Origin: Streptomyces tailanensis
GTDB taxonomy: Bacteria > Actinomycetota > Actinomycetes > Streptomycetales > Streptomycetaceae
NCBI RefSeq assembly: GCF_008386495.1
Contig: NZ_VTHJ01000038.1
Span: 1-64,000, forward strand
Direction of reading: 5' to 3'
Length of the DNA stretch: 64,000 bases
Position numbers and translations under genes: made by a program. Below are positions 27,320 through 35,428 of this stretch, piece after piece (position 1 is the first letter of the stretch; every line of letters begins with the position of its first letter). Under the pieces are notes generated by a model. It had not been told where the DNA came from, ran no database searches, and saw nothing but the letters and a program-made list of their open reading frames with translations.

Positions 27320-28885
27320 TCAACCGCCCAGTAGGGACCCCCAGTCCCGGGTGAGGGAGCGGACGGCCGGGGTCCTGCCGTCGGCGCCCGGGTACTCGTC
27401 GATCATCCTGGTCAGGACCTCGCCGGGGCCCAGTTCGAGGCAGGTGTCCAACTCGTCGCGGCGCAGCAGGTCCACCACGTCCGAGAACCGCACCTGGTCC
27501 CGCAACTCCCGTACCCAGAAGTCCGGTTCGGTGGCCTCCGCCTCGACCGGCTTCGCCGTGATGTCGGAGATCAGCGAGGTGTGCGGGGCCCGCAGGTCCA
27601 TGGTCCGCAGGGCGCGGCGGAACCCGTCCAGCAGAGAATCGAGGTGCGGCGAGTGCGCGGCCACGTCCACGCGGAGCACCCGGGTCCGGCGACCGCGGGC
27701 CGCCCATCGCTCGGCGAGGGCCATCACGGCGTCCCGGTCGCCCGAGACCACCAGCGCCCGGGGGCCGTTGACCGCCGCGACCACCACACCGGCCTCCGGT
27801 ACCAGCTCCTGAGGTGTGGCCTCCACGGCCGCCATCGCCCCCGGCGTCGACAGGGCGCCCATCAGCCGGGACAGCGTGCCCACCGCACGACAGGCGTCCG
27901 TCAGGGAGAAGACACCGGCGACATGGGCCGCGGCCATCCGCCCGGCCGAGTATCCGAACAGCACATCGGGCTTCAGACCCCGGCTCTCCAGAAGCCGGTA
28001 CTGCGCGACCTGGAGCGCGAAGATCGCGGGGTTGCCGAAGACGATCCGGTCGAGCAGCGAGGCCGTACGCGTACCCGCCTCGGCGAACATCACGTCCCGC
28101 AACGGCACGTCGAGATACGGGTCCAGCGCCGCGCACACCTCGTCGAGAGCCGCCGCGAACACCGGGAACGCGTCGTACGCGTCACGCCCCATGCCCGGTT
28201 GCTGGGAGCCGCCGCCCGAGAACAGGAAGGCCGTCCGGCCGAGTTCGGGCGTGCTCACGCCTGACGACCCCTCCGTCGACGGCTCGGGCCGGGACAACAT
28301 GTCCGCCGACGCGCTCACCCGCGCGATGCCTCCGCCCGCGTCCGTACCCGTCAGGCGCTCCACGACCTCCCGCGCCGACGCGCACACCACGATCCGCTCC
28401 AGGTCCCCGGGGTGCAGGAAGCCCTCGTCGCGGACGTGCCGGAGGAAAGCGAGCAGCGGCCGGTAGAAGCCGTACGGGTCGAGGAGGAGACAGGGCTTGC
28501 GATGGATACGCATCTGCGCCCAGGCCAGCGCCTCGAACAGCTCCTCCGCCGTTCCCAGACCGCCGGGGAGCGCCACGAAGGCATCCCCCAACTCGGCCAT
28601 GCGCGCCTTGCGTTCGTGGATGTCGGCCACCACCCGCAGTTCGGTGAGCCCGCTGCGGGCGATCTCGTATGGCAGCATGCGGCGCGGGATCACCCCCGTC
28701 ACCTCACCCCCGGCGGCCAGGGCGGCGTCCGCGACCGCGCCCATGAGCCCAGTGCGGGCACCGCCGTAGACCAGGCGGAGCCCGGCCCCGGCGAGTGCGT
28801 CGCCCAGTTCCGCGGCGGTACGCAGATGCTCCGGGCGGTGTCCCGACGAGGCACCGCAGAACACGGTCACGCCCGTCACCGCCAC
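27320..28885 (-). CDS. LOG phosphoribohydrolase fused to polyketide-type acyltransferase domain
   Basis: The 521-residue protein has two domains. Residues 1-180 are a LOG (cytokinin riboside monophosphate phosphoribohydrolase, TIGR00730) domain with GGARTGLMG and PGGLGTAEE (107-115). After a Ser/Pro/Gly linker (181-216), residues 217-521 form an acyltransferase of PKS/FabD type: FSGGGSQQPGMG, nucleophile Ser313 in GYSAGRMAA, Arg340 in the SRLM motif and His411 in VAAHSP. In normal AT domains these motifs are GQGSQ, GHSxGE and HAFH/YASH. The gene overlaps the CKX-like gene by ten bases and follows IPT, so the LOG part most likely frees an N6-prenyladenine base. The acyl part may acylate it or load an unseen carrier; this is inference. 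Confidence 0.87.
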   Translation of the reverse strand: MAVTGVTVFCGASSGHRPEHLRTAAELGDALAGAGLRLVYGGARTGLMGAVADAALAAGGEVTGVIPRRMLPYEIARSGLTELRVVADIHERKARMAELGDAFVALPGGLGTAEELFEALAWAQMRIHRKPCLLLDPYGFYRPLLAFLRHVRDEGFLHPGDLERIVVCASAREVVERLTGTDAGGGIARVSASADMLSRPEPSTEGSSGVSTPELGRTAFLFSGGGSQQPGMGRDAYDAFPVFAAALDEVCAALDPYLDVPLRDVMFAEAGTRTASLLDRIVFGNPAIFALQVAQYRLLESRGLKPDVLFGYSAGRMAAAHVAGVFSLTDACRAVGTLSRLMGALSTPGAMAAVEATPQELVPEAGVVVAAVNGPRALVVSGDRDAVMALAERWAARGRRTRVLRVDVAAHSPHLDSLLDGFRRALRTMDLRAPHTSLISDITAKPVEAEATEPDFWVRELRDQVRFSDVVDLLRRDELDTCLELGPGEVLTRMIDEYPGADGRTPAVRSLTRDWGSLLGG

Positions 28886-30222
28886 AGCCCGTACCCCCGG
28901 GTGAGGATGCCGTGCGGGTCGTACCGGACCTTGGCCCCGGCCAGAGCGTCGAACGCGTCGCCGAAGTGGACCCGCCAGTCGTCGGGGGACATGGGCAGCG
29001 CGCTGGACGGGTGCATGACACCTCCGAGTGTCCGGGTGCGTTCGTACACCTCCTGGTTGGCGGCCACCAACCGCCGTACGCCCTCCGGGTCCTGGGGCAA
29101 CGCGGTACGCATCAGGGAGAGCAGGCAGAGGTGTTCGCCGGCGGGCCTGCGCAGCAGCGGGGCGCGCAGGGTGGCACCGGTGAGCGGGCGGAGCTGGACC
29201 GCTCCACAGGTGCGCAACCCCTGCTGGGGCCCGTCGGCGAGCACGGCCGGGACGAAGGACGCCACCGCCTCCTCAGGCAGCAGCAGCGTGAGCCACGGGT
29301 GCGGGCGGTTCCACTCGCCCGTGACCCGCAGGATCCGCTCGTCGCGGTCGAGGCGGCACACATACTCCCCGTACGAGAGGTCCTCGATCTCCTGGGTGTC
29401 GGGGTCGTGGGCCAGGTCGCCGATCAACCGGGCGTCATCGAGTGCGAGTCGGCCCGAGTGCGGGGCCACGGCCTCGATGACGTGGTCCCAGCTGCCGCCG
29501 ATCGCGGGCCGGGCCTGCCCGGAGACATGGCTGAAGCGGTCGTCGTGCGAGAGAGCGCGCTGATCGGCGACATAGGCGGCGGGATCGTCGTAGTACAGGC
29601 GGTAGCGGCGTACGAGCGGCGGGGCGGGCACCAGGCGGAGCGTGGCCCGGACGATCAGCGCGCACTGGCCGAGGCCCGCGAGGACCGCGTGGAACAGGCC
29701 CCGGTTCCGGTCGTGGGAGCAGGTGACCGCCTCGCCCGTGCCCGTGACGACGTCCAGCTCACGCACCTGGTCGGCGACCAGACCGTACCGGTGGCTGGAG
29801 CCGCCGAAGCCGCCGGTGGTGAGCACTCCGCCGACGCTGCCGCCGAGGTGGTCGGGCAGTACGGGCGGGGTGAGACCCTCGGCGAGGGCGGCGCGCACGA
29901 CATCGCTCCACAGCGCACCGGCCCCGGCGACCAGGACCCGCTCGCCGGGTAAGCATCGCACCTCGTTCAGCGCGCCCATGTCGATGACGCAGCCGCCGTC
30001 CACCTGCCCCTGCCCGTACAGCGCGTAGCCGCCGCCGCGCGCGGAGACCGGCAGCCCTCGTGGACCGGCAAGGGCGAGGATGTCCTGGATCTCGGCGGGG
30101 GACCGGGGGGTGAGTACACTCATCGGCCGACTCGTGACGATATGGCCGAAATCGTCCGAGGCCTGCGCGAGTTTCTCGCCGAAGGCGTCCGACGGGGCAA
30201 CGAATTCGAGGATTCCTGTCAT
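28876..30222 (-). CDS. Cytokinin-dehydrogenase-like FAD oxidoreductase
   Basis: The 448-residue protein is a VAO/PCMH-fold flavoprotein. The features GQGQVDGGCVIDMGALNEV, GLTPPVLPDHLGGSVGGVL and the C-terminal FDALAGAKVRYDPHGILTRG match cytokinin oxidase/dehydrogenase (FasE-type). In that family a His in a GRGHS motif binds FAD covalently; here the motif is ARGGGYALYGQ, with Tyr66 at that place, so FAD is probably bound without this link. Possible roles are side-chain cleavage of N6-prenyladenine or oxidation of the prenyl chain in biosynthesis. It overlaps IPT by ATGA and the LOG-AT gene by ten bases. Confidence 0.83.
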   Translation of the reverse strand: MTGILEFVAPSDAFGEKLAQASDDFGHIVTSRPMSVLTPRSPAEIQDILALAGPRGLPVSARGGGYALYGQGQVDGGCVIDMGALNEVRCLPGERVLVAGAGALWSDVVRAALAEGLTPPVLPDHLGGSVGGVLTTGGFGGSSHRYGLVADQVRELDVVTGTGEAVTCSHDRNRGLFHAVLAGLGQCALIVRATLRLVPAPPLVRRYRLYYDDPAAYVADQRALSHDDRFSHVSGQARPAIGGSWDHVIEAVAPHSGRLALDDARLIGDLAHDPDTQEIEDLSYGEYVCRLDRDERILRVTGEWNRPHPWLTLLLPEEAVASFVPAVLADGPQQGLRTCGAVQLRPLTGATLRAPLLRRPAGEHLCLLSLMRTALPQDPEGVRRLVAANQEVYERTRTLGGVMHPSSALPMSPDDWRVHFGDAFDALAGAKVRYDPHGILTRGYGLWR

Positions 30223-30989
30223 GCCGCACGCTCCAGTGCGCCCAGGTGGAATCGGGATGTGCGTATTCGGTTATCGAAAATTTCGGTGAATATCTGATGC
30301 TGCAGAATTCCATGCTCGGCATGGCGCTCGGCTATCAACGCGGACATACGCGCCAGGATGCGCTCGGGAAGATTCCGCTTGTGGAGGGTCGCCACGTCCA
30401 GTGAATATTTTGCGCAGCATTCCAGAACAGCCTCGAAACCGTTGACGGAAGCCGCGAAGTAGCGCTGGTGCGGATCTTGCCAGATCGTGGCCAGCTCGGC
30501 GAGCAGACCCCGCTCGGGAGGCGGCGGGGCGAGCATCGTCCGGGCCCGGCGGGTCAGCGCGGCGACGTACTCCTCCCGGTCGGGGAGTGGCATCAGCTGT
30601 ACGGTCAGCCGCCAGGGCAGCGCGGCACGGCGTGCGGACAGCTCGCGCAGCAGTGAGATGGAACCGCCCTCGACGATCACGAGACCGCGCCGGGCGGTCA
30701 GCCGCTCGACCAGTGTGACCAGCGTGTCCGTCGCGGCGGTCGCGGACAGGTCGCCGTCGGCCACGGTCCGGTCGCCCAGCCAGTACCGCTGTACGTCCGG
30801 CACCTCGGCACCCGCGCGGGCGCTCGCGGTGGCCAGGTCCGTGAAGCACTGCAGTCGGTCGGCCACCACCACGGGAGCGCCGGTCTCCCGGGCCAGCTCC
30901 GTGGCCGCCGCGCTCTTCCCGACGCCGGTCGGCCCCGCGATGAGATGGACGAGAGGTGATGCCTCGGCTTGCGTTTTGCTGTCGGCCAT
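30219..30989 (-). CDS. Adenylate isopentenyltransferase (IPT/Tzs/FasD type)
   Basis: The 256-residue protein has the P-loop GPTGVGKS at 19-26, Asp44 in VVADRLQCF and the EGGSISLL motif typical of AMP:dimethylallyl-diphosphate transferases such as Tmr, Tzs and FasD. It is shorter than tRNA-modifying MiaA and lacks MiaA's extra domain, so free AMP is the expected acceptor. The product would be isopentenyladenosine monophosphate, the substrate of LOG, encoded two genes downstream. The ATG at 30989 is preceded by AGGAGG. It is the first gene of the operon; about 270 gene-free bases (30990-31263) separate it from the divergent transketolase-like remnant. Confidence 0.9.
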   Translation of the reverse strand: MADSKTQAEASPLVHLIAGPTGVGKSAAATELARETGAPVVVADRLQCFTDLATASARAGAEVPDVQRYWLGDRTVADGDLSATAATDTLVTLVERLTARRGLVIVEGGSISLLRELSARRAALPWRLTVQLMPLPDREEYVAALTRRARTMLAPPPPERGLLAELATIWQDPHQRYFAASVNGFEAVLECCAKYSLDVATLHKRNLPERILARMSALIAERHAEHGILQHQIFTEIFDNRIRTSRFHLGALERAA

Positions 30990-31263
30990 GGCTGGTGCCG
31001 CCTCCTGGGTCTGGAGCTCTGCACGACGAAGTTGATCAACCTCAAGTTACGCAGGACCGGTTGTCTTGGACACCAGCATTACGCCTTGGAGCGGCAAAGA
31101 GATGCCCATATTGTTCAAAGCTTGGATTCCGTCGTCCGGAGCGCCGGGTTCCGGGGTGCCGAGCGCGATATGAGAGAGGGGGCGAGGGTTTTCCGTCCCC
31201 TGTTTCCATGGTGTTTCTCATGTTTCTTGCTTTTGCGCGAACCGCTCGCAGAAGGGCTTTCCC

Positions 31264-31868
31264 ATGCAGACCGACATGCTGCTCGCCGTTGCCGAGACCG
31301 TCCCGGAGCCGAGAGGGGAGAGGGGCGACCGGGATGCCGGTGCGGTCGGTGCCGTACTGGTCGGGTACGGAGCCGTGGACGAGCTGAACCGGTACGCCGC
31401 CACACCCGGCTGGACCGTGCACGTCCCCGGCCACCCCGAAGAGGTGCGCCGTGCGATCACGGGCGCCAGGGCCCGTGGCGAACGCGCGTACGTCCATGTC
31501 TCCGCCCGCTCCAACACCGACCCGCGGGACGCGACGGCCGGCTTCCAGCTCGTCCGGCCGGGAACCGAGGGTGTCGTCCTCGCCGTGGGCCCAGCCCTCG
31601 ATCCCGTCCTGACCGCCACGGCCGGACTGGACCTGGCCGTGCTCTACGCCACCACCGTCCGCCCTTTCGACGAGATCGGCCTGCGCACCGCCGTACTCGC
31701 CGCCGACCACGCCGACGTGATTCTGGTCGAGCCCTGCCCCCCCCGGCGCCTCGGCCCGTCATGTCGCCGAGACGCTCGTCCATGTCCCGCACCGACTGCT
31801 GGCGCTCGGTGACGCGGACGGCCTGGACGAGAACGGAATCGCCCGGGCCGTACGGGACTTCATGCGCT
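31264..31868 (+). pseudogene. Truncated, frameshifted transketolase/E1-beta-like gene
   Basis: From ATG 31264 (ribosome site AAGGG) the frame encodes AITGARARGERAYVHVSARS and the C-terminal domain GLDLAVLYATTVRPFDEIGL, typical of transketolase-like or 2-oxoacid dehydrogenase beta subunits. At 31737-31744 a run of eight C breaks the frame. Removing one C lets it continue GASARHVAETLVHVPHRLLA to VRDFMR at 31868. Even repaired, about 200 residues compare with the 320 or so of full subunits, since most of the pyrimidine-binding domain is missing. In the fas locus of Rhodococcus fascians a similar gene (fasC) sits beside IPT, so this may be a relic of such a locus. Confidence 0.68.
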
Positions 31869-31952
31869 GACAGAAGGAAGCGCGCGAGGGAGGAGGGGCG
31901 AGGCCGCCGGAAACGCGGGCGGCCGACGCCCCTGTCTCGCGTCGTTCCTCGG

Positions 31953-32546
31953 CTATCGCCTCCCGGCCGCCGCGAGCCTCGCGAGCGTGGCGTCGAAGTC
32001 CGCGGGGCGCGGGCGGTTGTGCGGCAGCTTCCCCAACAGCACCGCCATGCCACAGGTATTGGTGAGGGCCGAGAATACGAGACCGCCCGCTATCCCCGCC
32101 GAGAGCAACTGCCAGGCCGGGTGCAGCAGGCCGAGGCCCAGCCCGGCGAGGACGAGCGCACCGGCGGTGAACCGCACCTGCCGCTCCATCGCCCAGGTGG
32201 CCCGCGCGCCCCCGGCCGGGCGGTGCAGTTCGTGACCGGCGGCCGCCCAGGCGCTCGTACCGCCGGTGAGCGTGGCCGCCGCGATGCCGTGCTCGGCGAG
32301 CAGCGCGCACGCCTTCTCGGACCGGGCCCCCGACGCGCACACGACCAGCAGCTCGGCGGCGGACTCCGTGGGCTCCTTCAGCGCGGGCAGCGCGCGCTCC
32401 AACCGGTCGAGGGGAACGTTCAGGGCGCCGGGCAGATGCCCGGAGGCGTATTCGCCGGGCGTACGGACATCGACGACGGTCAGCCGCGGCAGCCGCTCGC
32501 GGGCCTGCTGGGTGTCGAGGGGGCGGGGGGTGAGGGGAGTGGTCAT
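31953..32546 (-). CDS. Rhodanese with C-terminal membrane domain
   Basis: The 197-residue protein has a rhodanese domain (about 10-110: VVDVRTPGEYASGHLPGA, active Cys in VVCASGARSEKA) and a C-terminal DUF2892-like part with two membrane helices, the arrangement of YgaP. It should carry sulfane sulfur as a cysteine persulfide at the inner face of the membrane. It is divergent from the CstR-like repressor, and the palindrome 32595-32614 lies between them, so it is probably controlled by that repressor. ATG 32546 has AAAGGA upstream. Confidence 0.87.
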   Translation of the reverse strand: MTTPLTPRPLDTQQARERLPRLTVVDVRTPGEYASGHLPGALNVPLDRLERALPALKEPTESAAELLVVCASGARSEKACALLAEHGIAAATLTGGTSAWAAAGHELHRPAGGARATWAMERQVRFTAGALVLAGLGLGLLHPAWQLLSAGIAGGLVFSALTNTCGMAVLLGKLPHNRPRPADFDATLARLAAAGRR

Positions 32547-32594
32547 GGTGTGCTGTGATCCTTTCGGGAGGGGTCCGCGTGGGCGGGGGCGGTA

Positions 32595-32614
32595 ACATAC
32601 CCCCAAGGGTATGT
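32595..32614. promoter_or_regulatory. CsoR/CstR-type operator
   Basis: ACATACCC-CCAA-GGGTATGT is a perfect 8+4+8 palindrome with the ATACC...GGTAT ends and C/G runs typical of CsoR-family operators. It sits 11 bases before the regulator's start and 48 bases before the rhodanese's, so both genes should be repressed. Confidence 0.82.
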
Positions 32615-32624
32615 AGAGGAGTGG

Positions 32625-32918
32625 GTGGCAGTGGAGCTGCAGTTCGAAGGTGATGAGCTCAAGTCGGTGCTGAACCGGCTGCGTCGGGCGCAGGGGCAGA
32701 TCTCCGGAGTGATCAAGATGATCGAGGAGGGGCGTGACTGCGAGGACGTCGTCACCCAGCTCGCGGCTGCCTCGCGCGCCCTCGACCGGGCGGGCTTCGC
32801 GATCATCGCCACCGGCTTGCAGCAGTGCCTCACCGACACCGAGAAGAACGAGCGGAACGGGGAGAGCACGGAGCAGATGCGGGCCCGACTGGAGAAGCTG
32901 TTCCTGTCGCTGGCGTGA
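32625..32918 (+). CDS. CsoR-family repressor, CstR-like persulfide sensor
   Basis: The 97-residue all-helical protein belongs to the CsoR/RcnR family (LNRLRRAQGQISGVIKMIEE). It keeps the two cysteines, Cys39 and Cys68, spaced 29 residues apart as in CstR, but the His found between them in copper-sensing CsoR (just before the second Cys) is absent (ATGLQQC). That points to persulfide rather than copper sensing. Neighbouring rhodanese, persulfide dioxygenase and TauE genes agree. The start GTG 32625 was chosen with AGAGGA upstream; a second GTG six bases later is possible. Confidence 0.85.
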   Translation: MAVELQFEGDELKSVLNRLRRAQGQISGVIKMIEEGRDCEDVVTQLAAASRALDRAGFAIIATGLQQCLTDTEKNERNGESTEQMRARLEKLFLSLA

Positions 32919-32956
32919 GGTGAGTGGGGGAGGCCGCGCCTGCCGGTGGTGCGGGG

Positions 32957-33703
32957 TCACACGACCGCGTCCACCAGCATGAACGCGGCCACCGCCAGCA
33001 GCACCCAGGCGAAGATCCGCCGGAGGGTGTCTCCGGAGACCTTGCCGGCCAGCCGCTTGCCGTCCCAGGCGCCGAGGATCGCGGCCCCGGCGAACGGGGC
33101 GACGACCGCCCAGTCGAGGCTTTCGGCGGCGCCCGCCCGGGCGGCCAGCGCGGCCAGCGAGTTCACCGTGATGACGAGCAGGCTGGTGCCCACGGCGTCG
33201 CGCATGCGCAGCCCCACCACGTTCACCAGGGCCGGTACGGCGAGGAAACCGCCGCCCACCCCGAGAACACCGGTGACCGCGCCGAGCCCGGCCCCGGACA
33301 GGGCGACCCGGCTCGTCCGTACGGTCGACTCCTCCCGCCGCGTGGCCGAGGGCCGCAGCATCCGGTACGCGGCCAGCCCCGCCACCACCGCGAAGGCCCC
33401 GGTCAGCAAGGCGGGCGGCAGACCCGCGGACAGTGTGCCGCCCAGCATCGCGGGCGCCAGACCTGCCGCCGCGAACAGGGCCCCACCACGCCATCGGACG
33501 GTCCCCGCCCGGGTGTGCGCGGCCAGCGCGGTCGCCGACGTGACCGTGACGATCACCAGGCTCGCCGCCGTCGCCGCGGCCGGGGTGAAACCGAGCAGAT
33601 AGATCAGCGCGGGCACCGCGAGCACACTGCCCCCACCGCCCAGCGCACCGAGCGACAGCCCGATCACGCCCCCGGCGAGCAGGGCGAGAACGAGAGTGCT
33701 CAC
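32957..33703 (-). CDS. TauE/SafE-family sulfite exporter
   Basis: The 248-residue protein is almost entirely membrane helices, with the two GGGGS/GVGGGF-type motifs (ALGGGGSVLAVPALIYLL and GVLGVGGGFLAVPALV) of the TauE family. It would export sulfite or a related sulfur oxyanion produced by the persulfide dioxygenase just upstream. Its GTG start overlaps the stop of that gene in GTGA, so the two are coupled. A very similar gene is part of the cst operon of Staphylococcus aureus. Confidence 0.87.
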   Translation of the reverse strand: MSTLVLALLAGGVIGLSLGALGGGGSVLAVPALIYLLGFTPAAATAASLVIVTVTSATALAAHTRAGTVRWRGGALFAAAGLAPAMLGGTLSAGLPPALLTGAFAVVAGLAAYRMLRPSATRREESTVRTSRVALSGAGLGAVTGVLGVGGGFLAVPALVNVVGLRMRDAVGTSLLVITVNSLAALAARAGAAESLDWAVVAPFAGAAILGAWDGKRLAGKVSGDTLRRIFAWVLLAVAAFMLVDAVV

Positions 33704-35409
33704 GCCGCCGGGCCACCGGTCGTCCCGGGTGAGGCCTCGGTGACCACGGGCAGCCCCGCTTCCGCCCACGCCAGCATGCCCCCGCTGACGTCCACCACGT
33801 CCGCGCCGCGGGCCCGGAGCAGGGTGGCGGCCGCCTGGGAACGCCGGCCGGAGCGGCAGATCGCGACGAGGGGGCGGTGCCGGGCGTGCCGGGGCAGGGG
33901 AGCCCCGGCCGTGAGCGCGGACAACGGGGTGTGCACCGCGGCCGGAGCATGCCCGGCCGACCACTCCTCCGCCTCACGGACATCGAGGAGTACGGCGTCG
34001 CCGTCCGTGCCGGTGCGTTCATGGGCCCGGACCGGGGTGATGCGCGCCATGGGCAGCCCGGCCTCGGCCGCGGACGCGAAGCCGTCGTCCACGGCCACCA
34101 CGTTCCGCCCGGCCGCGTCGAGCAGCGAGGCGGCGATGCCGGCCCGCATTCCGCCGGCGCAGTGCACCCACACCGTGCCGTCGGGTATCTCGTCGAGCCG
34201 GTCGCGCAGCCGGTGCACCGGGATGTGAGTCGACCCCGCGACATGCCCCGCCGCCGCACGCTCGGAGTCGCGCCGGACGTCGAGGACGACCACTCCGTCG
34301 CCGTCGCCGTCGCCGTACGCCTTCGCCAGGTCGGCGAACGTGCCGCGCCGGAAGGAGCGCGGTCGCTCGCCCTCGCGCAGCCAGTCGACGGGTGAGCCGG
34401 TCGTCGCCGCGGCCGGGCGGTCGATGCCGACCCGCACCAACTCGCGCTGGGCATCGGCGAGTTGCTCCGGTGACTCGGCGAGCAGCGTCACCGGCTTGCC
34501 CCACGGCAGCAGCCAGGCAAGATATGTGGCGAGCTGCCCGTCCGCCTCGAAGTTCAACGCCCCGGCCACATGGCCCTCGGCGAATGCGACCCGGTTGCGC
34601 AGGTCCACGACCCACTCACCCGCCGCCAGCCGTGCGGCGATCTCCTCGGCGTCCGCCGGGGCCGGCGGGGTCAGGTCCACCGGGGCGGGCCCCTGCGCGT
34701 TGGCGGGTCCCATGTGCGCGTAGTACGCCGGTACGTCGTCGAGCGCGGCCAGCAGCTCGGCGACGAACGTCTCCACGTCCTTGACCAGGGCTTCGTTGGT
34801 GACCCGCTCGTGCCCGACGGTCGTGGCGTCGCCCGCCGGCCGCCCGGCGGAACAGAAGCTGCCGAAGCCGTGCGTCGGCAGGACCCGGGTGTCGTCCGGC
34901 AGCGTCTCGGCCAGGCGGTGCGCCGAGGCATGCTGGGCGCGGGCCAGCTCATCGGTCAGCCGGGGCTCGACGAGATCCGGGCGCCCGACCGTGCCGATGA
35001 GCAGGGAGCCACCGGTGAACGCGGCCACCGCACGGCCGCCCTCCTGAAGGACGTACGCGGTGTGGTGCGGGGTGTGCCCTGGGGTGGCTACGGCGCGCAG
35101 CGTCAGATCCGCGTCGAGCTCCACGGTGTCGCCGTCGTGCACCGGCACCCGCTCGTAGGCGACCCGCGCCCCGGCGGGCACCAGGTAGGCGGCACCGGTC
35201 AGCCGGGCGAGCTCCAGGCCGCCGGTGACGTAGTCGTTGTGGACGTGCGTCTCCACGACGTACGCGATCCGCACGTCCCGCCGGGCCGCGGCCGTGATCA
35301 TCCGGTCGATGTCCCGCGGTGGATCGACCGCCACGGCGCCGCGCGGGCCGCCCGCCAGATAGCTGCGGTTGCCCAGCCCCGGCACCTCGATGGTGTCGAC
35401 GAAGTACAC
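33700..35409 (-). CDS. Persulfide dioxygenase-rhodanese fusion, CstB-like
   Basis: The 569-residue protein starts with a metallo-beta-lactamase domain of ETHE1/persulfide dioxygenase type (1 to about 245: THVHNDYVTGG, TPGHTPHHTAY). Three rhodanese-like modules follow. The first (about 260-345) lacks a catalytic Cys, the second has VHCAGGMRAG and the third has ICRSGRRSQAA. It should oxidise low-molecular-weight persulfide to sulfite and handle thiosulfate. One more rhodanese module is present than in the two of CstB as I remember it. The start is GTG 35409 with GAGGAG upstream. Operators 35487-35502 and 35522-35537 lie in front. Confidence 0.85.
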   Translation of the reverse strand: MYFVDTIEVPGLGNRSYLAGGPRGAVAVDPPRDIDRMITAAARRDVRIAYVVETHVHNDYVTGGLELARLTGAAYLVPAGARVAYERVPVHDGDTVELDADLTLRAVATPGHTPHHTAYVLQEGGRAVAAFTGGSLLIGTVGRPDLVEPRLTDELARAQHASAHRLAETLPDDTRVLPTHGFGSFCSAGRPAGDATTVGHERVTNEALVKDVETFVAELLAALDDVPAYYAHMGPANAQGPAPVDLTPPAPADAEEIAARLAAGEWVVDLRNRVAFAEGHVAGALNFEADGQLATYLAWLLPWGKPVTLLAESPEQLADAQRELVRVGIDRPAAATTGSPVDWLREGERPRSFRRGTFADLAKAYGDGDGDGVVVLDVRRDSERAAAGHVAGSTHIPVHRLRDRLDEIPDGTVWVHCAGGMRAGIAASLLDAAGRNVVAVDDGFASAAEAGLPMARITPVRAHERTGTDGDAVLLDVREAEEWSAGHAPAAVHTPLSALTAGAPLPRHARHRPLVAICRSGRRSQAAATLLRARGADVVDVSGGMLAWAEAGLPVVTEASPGTTGGPAA

Positions 35410-35428
35410 GGCGGCACTCCTCTCCTAG

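Noticed and set aside
27320..28885. Two separate genes (lysine decarboxylase-like and FabD-like)
   Set aside because: The frame is open through the linker, and no ribosome site or start with good context was seen at the AT domain boundary.
30219..30989. tRNA dimethylallyltransferase MiaA
   Set aside because: The length of 256 residues, EGGSISLL and the neighbouring LOG and CKX-like genes fit the free-adenylate IPT type better.
31737..31744. C8 run as a phase-variation switch
   Set aside because: The gene is also truncated at its N-terminus, so switching the frame would still not yield a full enzyme. It is kept as a pseudogene.
32547..34454. Long minus-strand frame running into the rhodanese
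   Set aside because: It crosses the CstR, TauE and dioxygenase genes in the wrong frame. Only its last 197 codons, from ATG 32546, are real.
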